Assembly: GCF_030719295.1 (NCBI RefSeq)
Contig: NZ_CP120997.1
Span: forward strand, 1,922,001 to 1,986,000
Source: Streptomyces sp. Mut1
GTDB lineage: Bacteria; Actinomycetota; Actinomycetes; Streptomycetales; Streptomycetaceae
DNA length: 64,000 bases
Direction: 5' to 3'
This document shows positions 42,144 to 49,643 of the stretch, piece after piece (within the stretch, counting starts at the first letter, position 1; each line of letters starts with the position of its first letter). The notes under the pieces were generated by a model. The model was not told the DNA's origin, ran no database searches, and was given only the letters and a program-made list of their open reading frames with translations. The position numbers were made by a program, and so were the translations under genes.

Positions 42144-45134
42144 TCACCCCCCGTAGAACCGCTCCTCCACAACCCCCCGCGCCCGCCGCGTGATGCGGCG
42201 GTAGTCGTCCAGCATGTCGCCCACGTGCCCCTCCTCGTACCCGAGGTAACGGCCCACCGCGGTCAGCTCGCGCGGGACCGAGGGGAAGGTGTCGCCTGGC
42301 CGGCCCCGTACGAGCATCACCGCGTTGCGGACCCGGGTGGCCAGGACCCACGCCTCGTCCAGGGTCCGGGCGTCGTCCTCGGGGATGAGGCCCGCCGCGC
42401 ACGCCGCGGCGAGTGCCTGGCGGGTGCGGGTGGTCCGCAGGCCGGGGACCGACCGGGCGTGCTGCATCTGCATCAGCTGGACCGTCCACTCGACGTCGCT
42501 CAGGCCGCCCCGCCCCAGCTTGGTGTGGAGGGTCGAGTCCGCGCCGCGCGGCATCCGCTCGGACTCCATGCGGGCCTTGAGCCGCCGGATCTCGCGGACC
42601 GCGTCCTCCCCCGGCCCGTCCTTCGGATACCGCAGCGGGTCGATCAGCGCGACGAAGTCCGCGCCCAGGTCCAGGTCCCCGGCCATCGGCTCGGCCCGCA
42701 ACAGGGCCTGGCTCTCCCAGCCGAGCGACCAGCGCCGGTAGTACGCCCCGTACGACTTCAGGGTGCGCACCAGCGGGCCGCTCTTGCCCTCGGGGCGCAG
42801 GTCGGCGTCGATGATGAGGGGCGGGTCTGCGGTGGGCAGCTGGAGCAGCCGGCGCATCTCGGAGACCACCCGGTTCGCGGCCCGGCTCGCCTCCTGCTCG
42901 TCCACGCCCTCGCGCGGCTCGTGGACGAACAGGACGTCCGCGTCGGAGCCGTATCCCAGCTCGTGCCCGCCGAAGCGGCCCATGCCGATGACCGCGAACC
43001 GGGTGGGCAGGGTGTCGCCCCACTCCGCGCGGACGGCGGCCCGCAGCGCCCCGGCGATGGTGACGGCGTTCAGGTCGGTGACGGCGCCGCCGACCCGGTC
43101 GACGAGGGCGCCCGGGTCGGACTCGGCGGGGCTGTCCTCCGTGCCGTAGGAGCCGATGAGGTCGGCGGCCGTCGTGCGGAACAGCTCGCGCCTGCGCACC
43201 CCGCGCACCACCGCGACGGCCGACTCCGCGTCGCCGGCGCGGCCCACGGCGGCCAGCACCTCCTGTTCCAGGTGTGCGCGGCTGCGGGGGGCGAGGCCGT
43301 GCGGGTCGCCGAGGATGGTGACGGCCTCGGGGGCGCGCAGCAGCAGGTCGGGGGCGAGCCGGCCGGCCGACAGGACCCGGGCGAGGTTCTCCGCCGCGGC
43401 CCCTTCGTCGCGCAGGAGCCGCAGGTACCAGGGGGTCTTGCCGAGCGCGTCGGACACCTTGCGGAAGCCGAGGAGTCCGGCGTCCGGGTCGGCGGAGTCC
43501 GCGAACCAGCCGAGCAGCACCGGCAGCAGGGTGCGCTGGATGGCGGCCTTGCGCGAGACCCCGGAGGACAGGGCCTCCAGGTGCCGCAGGGCGGCCGCCG
43601 GGTCCTCGTAGCCGAGGGCCACGAGCCGGGCGGTGGCGGCCTTCGTGCTGAGCCGGGACTCGCCGGGCGCGAGCTGGGCGACGGCGTCGAGCAGCGGCCG
43701 GTAGAACAGCTTCTCGTGCAGCCGTCGCACCACGGACGCGTGCCGCCGCCAGGCCTGGTTGAGCTCGGCGATGGGGTCGGTGCGCAGTCCGAGGGAGCGT
43801 CCGAGGCGGCGCAGGTCCGGCTCGTCGTCGGGAACGAGATGGGTGCGGCGCAGCCGGTAGAGCTGGATGCGGTGTTCCATGGCGCGCAGGAACCGGTAGG
43901 CGTCGTCCAGCTGTACGGCGTCCACGCGCCCCACGTAACCGCCGTCGGCCAGCGCCCCCAGCGCCTTCAGGGTCGATCCGCTGCGCAGGGCGGGGTCGCT
44001 GCGGCCGTGGACGAGCTGGAGCAGCTGGACGGCGAACTCGACGTCCCGCAGCCCGCCGGGGCCGAGCTTCAGCTCCCGGTCGACGCGGTCGGCGGGAATG
44101 GTGTCCACGACGCGGCGGCGCATCTTCTGCACGTCGGGGACGAAGTTCTCGCGGTCGGCGGCCTGCCAGACGAGCGGCGAGACGGCTTCGACGTACTCGG
44201 CGCCGAGCGCGGTGTCCCCGGCCACCGGCCGGGCCTTGAGGAGCGCCTGGAACTCCCAGGTCTTGGCCCAGCGCTGGTAGTAGGCGAGGTGCGAGGAGAG
44301 CGTACGGACCAGGGGCCCGTTGCGGCCCTCGGGGCGGAGGTTGGCGTCGACGGGCCAGATGGTGCCCTCGGCGGTCGTGTCGGAGCAGATCCGCATGAGG
44401 TGCGCGGCGAGCCGGGTGGCGGCCTGTATGGCCTTGTTCTCCTCGGCGCCGTCGGCGGGTTCCGCGACGAAGATGACATCGACGTCGGAGACGTAGTTCA
44501 GCTCGTGGCCGCCGCACTTGCCCATCGCGATGACCGCGAGCCGGCACCGCGCGGCATCGTCGGGGGCCGCCGCCGACGCGATGCGCAGGGCGGCCCGCAG
44601 GGTCGCGGTGGCGAGGTCGGCCAGCTCGGCGGCGGTCTCGGCGACGTCGGTGGTGCCGCAGACGTCCCGGGCGGCGATGGACAGCAGGCACCGCCGGTAG
44701 CCGGCGCGCAGCTCGTCCGGATCATCGGCCCCGGCCAGCTCCTGCTCGAACTCGGTGACCCCGGGGTGCAGGTCGGTGGCCTCGTACGTGACGAGAACCT
44801 GCCAGTCGCGGGGGTGGCGTGCCAGGTGGTCGCCGAGCGCCTCCGACGCCCCGAGCACCCCGAGCAGCCGGTCCCGCAGGGGCTTCGCCGTGACCAGGGT
44901 GTCCAGCAGGATCTGCCGCTGGTCCGCCTCCTCGGCCTCGACCAGCCGGACCAGGCCGCGCAGCGCCAGATCGGGGTCGGCGGTGGCCCCGAGCGCGTCG
45001 AGGAGCACGGAGTCGGAGCGTACGGAGGAGAGGCCGGGCAGGTCGAGCAGCCGCTCGGCGGCGGACGGGTCGGTGAAACCGTGCCGCAGCAGTCGGGTGA
45101 ACGTACTGCTCCTGCGCCCCGGCACCATCGTCAT
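42144..45134 (-). CDS. glnE: Glutamine synthetase adenylyltransferase/adenylyl-removing enzyme
   Basis: The product is 996 residues, a normal GlnE length. Both nucleotidyltransferase centres are visible: GKCGGHELNYVSDVDVIF in the N-terminal half and GRFGGHELGYGSDADVLFVH in the C-terminal half. Supporting motifs include DANLRPEGRNGPLVRTL and DADLRPEGKSGPLVRTLKSY, and KLGRGGLSDVEWTVQLMQM. It adenylylates and de-adenylylates type I glutamine synthetase to tune nitrogen assimilation; GSII is not its substrate. It is flanked by unrelated genes and the ATG at 45134 is the only strong start. In S. coelicolor it lies near glnII and glnA2, as it does here. Confidence 0.96.
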   Translation of the reverse strand: MTMVPGRRSSTFTRLLRHGFTDPSAAERLLDLPGLSSVRSDSVLLDALGATADPDLALRGLVRLVEAEEADQRQILLDTLVTAKPLRDRLLGVLGASEALGDHLARHPRDWQVLVTYEATDLHPGVTEFEQELAGADDPDELRAGYRRCLLSIAARDVCGTTDVAETAAELADLATATLRAALRIASAAAPDDAARCRLAVIAMGKCGGHELNYVSDVDVIFVAEPADGAEENKAIQAATRLAAHLMRICSDTTAEGTIWPVDANLRPEGRNGPLVRTLSSHLAYYQRWAKTWEFQALLKARPVAGDTALGAEYVEAVSPLVWQAADRENFVPDVQKMRRRVVDTIPADRVDRELKLGPGGLRDVEFAVQLLQLVHGRSDPALRSGSTLKALGALADGGYVGRVDAVQLDDAYRFLRAMEHRIQLYRLRRTHLVPDDEPDLRRLGRSLGLRTDPIAELNQAWRRHASVVRRLHEKLFYRPLLDAVAQLAPGESRLSTKAATARLVALGYEDPAAALRHLEALSSGVSRKAAIQRTLLPVLLGWFADSADPDAGLLGFRKVSDALGKTPWYLRLLRDEGAAAENLARVLSAGRLAPDLLLRAPEAVTILGDPHGLAPRSRAHLEQEVLAAVGRAGDAESAVAVVRGVRRRELFRTTAADLIGSYGTEDSPAESDPGALVDRVGGAVTDLNAVTIAGALRAAVRAEWGDTLPTRFAVIGMGRFGGHELGYGSDADVLFVHEPREGVDEQEASRAANRVVSEMRRLLQLPTADPPLIIDADLRPEGKSGPLVRTLKSYGAYYRRWSLGWESQALLRAEPMAGDLDLGADFVALIDPLRYPKDGPGEDAVREIRRLKARMESERMPRGADSTLHTKLGRGGLSDVEWTVQLMQMQHARSVPGLRTTRTRQALAAACAAGLIPEDDARTLDEAWVLATRVRNAVMLVRGRPGDTFPSVPRELTAVGRYLGYEEGHVGDMLDDYRRITRRARGVVEERFYGG

Positions 45135-45319
45135 TCCGCGCTCTCCCGCTCGCCGCCCGATCAGCTTCCGGCCTCCCGAGCCTAGCCCTCCGCCCCCGGA
45201 TTCGGAGCGCGCGGGTGGCGGTGGTCCGCCCGCGTCTCCCGGGCCGCCGTTCCCCGTACCAGGGGCTTCGCGAGGACCGTTCCGGTCTCACCGGGCGTCG
45301 TGATCCACGGGGCCGGCGG

Positions 45320-46120
45320 TCATCCGGCCGCGATCGGCGTCCTGGTCCCCGTCACCACGGTCGCGTACCGCTCCTCGCAGGAGTCGACGCGCGCCACGAG
45401 CCCGCTGTCCGCCAGGACCCCTGCGGCGCGTTCCGCCTGCCGCTCGCTCGTCTCGGCGAGAAGGCTGCCGCCCGGGGCCAGCCAGTGGGGGGCCTCGGCG
45501 GCGACCCGGCGCAGGACGTCGAGGCCGTCGCCGCCGCCGTCGAGGGCGACGAGCGGTTCATGGACGCGGGCCTCGGCGGGCAGCAGGGCGACGTCGCCGG
45601 TCGGTACGTACGGCACGTTGGCGAGCAGCACGTCCACCCGCCCGCGCAGGGTGCCGGGCAGGGGGGCGAAGAGGTCGCCCTCGTAAACCCGGCCCCGGTC
45701 CCCGATGTTGCGCCGGGCGCAGCGTACGGCGGCGGGCTCGACATCGGCGGCGTGGAGTTCGACGCGGTCCAGGGCGGCGGCGAGCGCGGTGCCGAGCGCG
45801 CCGGAGCCGCAGCACAGGTCCACGACGACGGCCGGGTCGGGGGCGAGGGCGGCGGCCCGGCCGATCAGGAACTCGGTGCGGCGGCGGGGTACGAACACGC
45901 CGGGGTCCACGGCGATCCGCAGCCCGTTGAACTCGGCCCAGCCGAGGACGTGTTCCAGGGGGTGACCGGCGGCGCGGCGCTCCGCCATGGCGGTGAGTTC
46001 GGCGGGGCCGGCGGCGGTGGCGGCGATGAGCGCGGCCTCGTCCTCGGCGAAGACACAGCCGGCGGCACGCAGGGTGGCGACGAGGACGGAGAGAGCGGGC
46101 GGTGACAGGGGGACCGGCAT
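45320..46120 (-). CDS. HemK/PrmC-like SAM-dependent methyltransferase
   Basis: The product is 266 residues. It has HVLGWAEFNGLRIAVDPGVF and VPRRRTEFL (PrmC-like N-terminal linker), the SAM motif VVDLCCGSGALGTALAA, and the catalytic NPPY equivalent LLANVPYVPTGDVA, in which the first Pro is replaced by Val. That change is seen in a subset of putative protein-(glutamine-N5) methyltransferases. True PrmC methylates release factors, but the genome likely has another copy, so the target is uncertain. The start at 46120 follows AAAGG. It is a monocistronic unit. Confidence 0.85.
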   Translation of the reverse strand: MPVPLSPPALSVLVATLRAAGCVFAEDEAALIAATAAGPAELTAMAERRAAGHPLEHVLGWAEFNGLRIAVDPGVFVPRRRTEFLIGRAAALAPDPAVVVDLCCGSGALGTALAAALDRVELHAADVEPAAVRCARRNIGDRGRVYEGDLFAPLPGTLRGRVDVLLANVPYVPTGDVALLPAEARVHEPLVALDGGGDGLDVLRRVAAEAPHWLAPGGSLLAETSERQAERAAGVLADSGLVARVDSCEERYATVVTGTRTPIAAG

Positions 46121-46286
46121 GGTGCGGAGCCTTTCGGAGGAACGCCGAGGGGTGCTCCGCAGCCGGTCAGGTCCGGTCGGCCACGCGATCGCTGGGGGTG
46201 AGCACCCGGGTCGATACAGCGGTAATGGGTCCCACCTCCTTGGCCATGTCCCCGTGCGGGGATGCGAAAGACTACCCCAGATCCGC

Positions 46287-46514
46287 TCAGCGCTTCCGGG
46301 GCCGGTAGTCGTTGCCGCCGTCCACGAGGCGGTTGTGGACGGCGATCGACCTGTTGGCGGCGCGGATGTCTCGTATCTCCGCGCTGTGGTGCCGTTCGAT
46401 CTGCTGGCCGTCGAAGTTTTCCGTACGGCGTCGGCGCTGCTGCAACGTGAGCTTCGCGATCAGAAGGACGATCGCGCCCAGGAGCAGCCCGAGCAGTGTG
46501 AGGACCGCGTACAT
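46287..46514 (-). CDS. Small single-pass membrane protein
   Basis: The product is 75 residues. One N-terminal membrane helix (VLTLLGLLLGAIVLLIAKLT) is followed by a basic patch QQRRRRTENF and a charged tail ending NDYRPRKR. The Arg-rich segment directly after the helix predicts the tail stays in the cytoplasm. I do not recognise the family. The region 46121-46286 upstream of the methyltransferase has no other feature. Confidence 0.65.
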   Translation of the reverse strand: MYAVLTLLGLLLGAIVLLIAKLTLQQRRRRTENFDGQQIERHHSAEIRDIRAANRSIAVHNRLVDGGNDYRPRKR

Positions 46515-46635
46515 CGTGTCCCTCCCCCATTCCCCCGGTCACGGCCTCGGCGGTCCCCCGTCGGCCGGCCGGTGGGGCACGTGATCTCCACATCATTGTG
46601 GGTGACCGACAACGCCCAGTCCAGGGCCAACACCC

Positions 46636-47817
46636 CTATACCAGTGGGCAGTGGGTCCCCGTGTAGATGGTGGGCATGCAGCGGTTGCAGTGGATGCAGC
46701 CGGACACGGTTGCCGCGTCGCCGGCGATGCGGCGCAGCAGGTCGGGTTCGTGCAGCAGGGCGCGGGCCATGGCGACGAAGTCGAAGCCCTCGGCCATGGC
46801 ACGGTCCATGCCCTCCCGGTCGGTGATCCCGCCGAGGAGGATCAGCGGCAGCTCCAGGGCGGCCCGGAAGCGGCGGGCGTCCTCCAGCAGATAGAGCGGC
46901 CGGTAGGGGTACGTACGGAAGAACGCGCGCCCGAGGGCCCGGATGGCGACGCGTTGTGGGAGCGGGAAGTTGGCCGCGAACTCGGTGACGGGGGCGTCGC
47001 CCCGGAAGAGGAACATGGGGTTGAGCAGGGAGCTGCCCGCGGTGAGTTCGAGGGCGTCGACGCTGCCGTCGTCCTGGAGCCAGCGGGCGACCTGAAGGCT
47101 CTCCTCCACGGTGATCCCGCCGGGCGCCCCGTCCTTCATGTTCAGTTTCGCGGTGATGGCGAGCCGGTCGCCCAGCGCTTCGCGTACGGCCCGCGCGATG
47201 TCCAGCGCCACGGCCGCCCTGGCCCGCAGGGACCCGCCGTAGGCGTCGGTACGCCGGTTCAGCCGGGGGCTAAGGAAGGCGCTGGCCAGGTAGTTGTGGC
47301 CGAGATGGATCTCCACCGCGTCGAACCCCGCCTCGGCCGCGAGCAGCGCCGCGTCGGCGTGGGCGGTCACCACCCGGGCGATGTCCTCGGCGGTGGCGGC
47401 CTTGTTGCGGCGCATGCTGAGCGCGTTGAACCCGCCCATCGGCGCGAGGGAGGCCACCCCGTTGGACCGCCCGTCGGCCACCGGCCCGGCATGCCCGAGC
47501 TGAGCGCAGACCGCGGCCCCGGTGGCGTGCACCGCCTCGGTCAGCCTCCGCAACCCGGGCAGCGCCTCGCCCCGCATCCACACCTGCCGCCGCTCGGTCC
47601 GCCCCTCCGGCGACACCGCGCAGTACGCCACGGTGGTCATCCCGACACCACCCTCGGCGGGGCGCAGGTGGTAGTCGATGAGCTCCTGCGTCACGAGTGC
47701 CTCGGGGGCGGCCCCTTCGAAGGTGGCCGCCTTGATGACCCGGTTGCGCAACCTCAGCGGCCCCAGCCGGGCCGGGGCCAGCACATCGGGTACGACGCGT
47801 TTCTCTCCGCCCGCCAT
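46636..47817 (-). CDS. NADH:flavin oxidoreductase/Old Yellow Enzyme-family protein
   Basis: The product is 393 residues, a single FMN barrel. It opens LAPARLGPLRLRNRVIKAAT and has AQLGHAGPVADGRS, AEAGFDAVEIHLGHNYLASAF and LSPRLNRRTDAYGGSLRARA (OYE signature). Near the C-terminus CIHCNRCMPT...HC resembles the iron-sulfur cysteines of the longer 2,4-dienoyl-CoA reductase class, but the FAD/NAD domain of that class is absent. It reduces activated double bonds or enoyl compounds; the substrate is unknown. ATG at 47817 is used; an ATG at 47829 is an alternative. It follows the S51-type peptidase by less than 30 bases on the same strand. Confidence 0.88.
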   Translation of the reverse strand: MAGGEKRVVPDVLAPARLGPLRLRNRVIKAATFEGAAPEALVTQELIDYHLRPAEGGVGMTTVAYCAVSPEGRTERRQVWMRGEALPGLRRLTEAVHATGAAVCAQLGHAGPVADGRSNGVASLAPMGGFNALSMRRNKAATAEDIARVVTAHADAALLAAEAGFDAVEIHLGHNYLASAFLSPRLNRRTDAYGGSLRARAAVALDIARAVREALGDRLAITAKLNMKDGAPGGITVEESLQVARWLQDDGSVDALELTAGSSLLNPMFLFRGDAPVTEFAANFPLPQRVAIRALGRAFFRTYPYRPLYLLEDARRFRAALELPLILLGGITDREGMDRAMAEGFDFVAMARALLHEPDLLRRIAGDAATVSGCIHCNRCMPTIYTGTHCPLV

Positions 47818-47845
47818 GGGGCGCAGCATGACACGGATCTGACGA

Positions 47846-48586
47846 TTAGTCAGCAACCGTGCGCGCCCCCGTCCCGAGCCGCCGGCACGGCAGGGCACGC
47901 TCCCGGACGCCGCCGTGCCCGTCGGGTTCCACCCGGTACAGCCGGGCCCGGTCCGTGCGCGCCACGGCCTCGACCAGCCGCCCGCCGTCGCCGAAGAGCG
48001 CCCCGGCGCCGTCCTCCACCGCCCACCCGGCCGGCAGCACACCGGCCGCCACCGCGGCCCCGTAGGACGGGCGGCGGCCCGGCTCGCTGTCGTAGTGCGG
48101 GCAGACGGATCCGGGCAGGAGGCCCAGCCCGTCGGGAAGATGGGTCAACGGCCCGAAGGAATCGGTGTGCGAGCCCTCGGCCCAGCAGTTGGCGCCCGCG
48201 CTGATCCCGCACAGCAGCACTCCGCGCTCGTACGCCTCGCGCATCAGCCGGTCCACTCCCTGCGTACGCCAGACGGCCAGCAGGTTGGCGGTGTTGCCGC
48301 CGCCCACGTAAAGGACGTCCTGAGAGAGCAGGAACGCGCGCAGGGCGTCGTCGTCCAATTCCCGCCGGAACAGATCCAGTACACCGGGCTCGCAGGGGCG
48401 CGTCCGAAAGGCGTGGTGGAACCGCGCGATGTACTCGGGAGCATCACCACTGGCCGTCGGCACGAAGCACACCCGTGGCCGCGGACTCGCCACCTGCCCG
48501 AGCACCCAGTCGTCCAGCAACCCGTCGTCGTCGGCGGAGAACCCGCCTCCGAGCAACGCGATCCGAGGCTCGGCCCCGGCGCTCAC
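47846..48586 (-). CDS. Peptidase E-like (S51) / class I GATase-like protein
   Basis: The product is 246 residues. The family motifs are RIALLGGGFSADDDGLLDDW, PRVCFVPTASGDAPEYIARF, YVGGGNTANLLAVWR and the nucleophile elbow GISAGANCWAEGS with the catalytic Ser. Peptidase E enzymes cleave Asp-X dipeptides; Streptomyces members with this pattern are usually annotated only as peptidase E or GATase-like. The GTG at 48586 has a GAGGGC sequence upstream and leaves no long extension. It lies just upstream of the flavin oxidoreductase, so they may be co-transcribed. Confidence 0.85.
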   Translation of the reverse strand: MSAGAEPRIALLGGGFSADDDGLLDDWVLGQVASPRPRVCFVPTASGDAPEYIARFHHAFRTRPCEPGVLDLFRRELDDDALRAFLLSQDVLYVGGGNTANLLAVWRTQGVDRLMREAYERGVLLCGISAGANCWAEGSHTDSFGPLTHLPDGLGLLPGSVCPHYDSEPGRRPSYGAAVAAGVLPAGWAVEDGAGALFGDGGRLVEAVARTDRARLYRVEPDGHGGVRERALPCRRLGTGARTVAD

Positions 48587-48719
48587 CGCACGCCCTCCGC
48601 GCCCTCGAAGGTGCGGGCACCGGCCTCCCACCGCAGTCCCGGCGGCCGGGCCCGGCCCGCCACGGACCCGGGCCCCGGGCCCTCGAAAGGCCGCCGCCAC
48701 ACTTGAACACCGCCGGTCC

Positions 48720-48835
48720 GCGCCATGCCTGCCCTCTTGGTCGGCCACCTCGTCCGGGGGCAGCCACTCGACCGCCGTCCGCTCGTGGACAGCCTCTCGT
48801 ACCCGCCTTCGGTACGACAGCGAAATACCGGTCGA
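48720..48835 (-). pseudogene. Frameshifted Nudix hydrolase fragment
   Basis: Read on the minus strand, one frame gives VFRCRTEGGYERLS and, after a shift, another gives ERTAVEWLPPDEVADQEG. Together they match the C-terminal part of the intact Nudix protein at 56022-56510 (VFRCRAEGGYEQLS then ESTAVEWLTPDEVAGRM). No Nudix box is present upstream, so only the 3' part survives and it carries a frameshift. The remaining sequence between 48587 and 48955 shows no other gene. Confidence 0.75.
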
Positions 48836-48955
48836 GCACACCTCCGGGCTGCGCCCAGGCATCGCGGCCCAGTTGCGTCCCGTCATCGCACCCCTGCCGA
48901 AGTCGCCTCCCGGACAAGGGGGTTGGGGTCCGCCCGAAGGGGGTAGCACTAGGCG

Positions 48956-49600
48956 ATGGTCACTATCGCCATCGTGGCTCTGGCATGTTTCGCGATCCCG
49001 GCCGTCGCGCTCTTCGTCCTGGTCCCGAGCATCCGGCACCAGAACGAGGCCGCCACGGAGGCGGACGAAACCCGCAAGGCACGGGCGACGAAAGCCGGCT
49101 GGCGCGTCATCGAGGACGCCTCCGCCCTTCCGGAGCCGGTGCGTCACAACACCCGAGGCGGTGTGCGGGTCCTGATGCTGGCTCATCGGCGCACCGAGGA
49201 CGTCGACATCTGGGCGGTCGCCCGGGAGACGATGGCGTTCGGAGGCGCCCGGCGCCAGTCCCTCCTCGCCCATCTGCTGCCCGTGCACCACATCGAGGAC
49301 ACGCCGACGATGTACGTGACCCTCCGGCGCGGCGGTTCCGCCCCCGCGGCACAGAAACCCGACCTGTTCGACCGCCGCTACGAGATCGTCTCCGACGACA
49401 GCGACAGCGACCGCGCCCACGCGCTCGTGACGGAGGGGATCCGCCTCATGACGCGCCGGCTGAACCTGGACGGCTGGGATCTGGAGGACGGGATGCTGAC
49501 CGTACGGTTCGACGGGATGCTCCAACCGGCCTCCCTGCAACGCCGCCTCCTCGGCCTGGCGCGACTGGCGAAGGCCGTATCCGGCCGGCCTGCCCCCTGA
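48956..49600 (+). CDS. Membrane-anchored protein of unknown function
   Basis: The product is 214 residues. An N-terminal hydrophobic segment (IAIVALACFAIPAVALFVLV) would anchor it, and the rest is a soluble domain. It contains AGWRVIEDASALPEPVRHNT, HHIEDTPTMYVTLRRGG and DLFDRRYEIVSDDSDSDRAH, and ends with a basic helical LQRRLLGLARLAKAVSG. The YEIVSDD...A pattern and the immediate N-terminal anchor resemble Streptomyces proteins of unknown function. I cannot assign a family. It converges with the LuxR regulator (stops 43 bases apart). Confidence 0.75.
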   Translation: MVTIAIVALACFAIPAVALFVLVPSIRHQNEAATEADETRKARATKAGWRVIEDASALPEPVRHNTRGGVRVLMLAHRRTEDVDIWAVARETMAFGGARRQSLLAHLLPVHHIEDTPTMYVTLRRGGSAPAAQKPDLFDRRYEIVSDDSDSDRAHALVTEGIRLMTRRLNLDGWDLEDGMLTVRFDGMLQPASLQRRLLGLARLAKAVSGRPAP

Positions 49601-49643
49601 CCGGCAGACGCACCGGGAGGACGCCCAGGGGGAAGCCGGCCGG

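Noticed and set aside
41418-45185. Long plus-strand frame opposite glnE
   Set aside because: Same reason: antisense to GlnE, no recognisable domain, Arg/Gly/Gln/Val composition.
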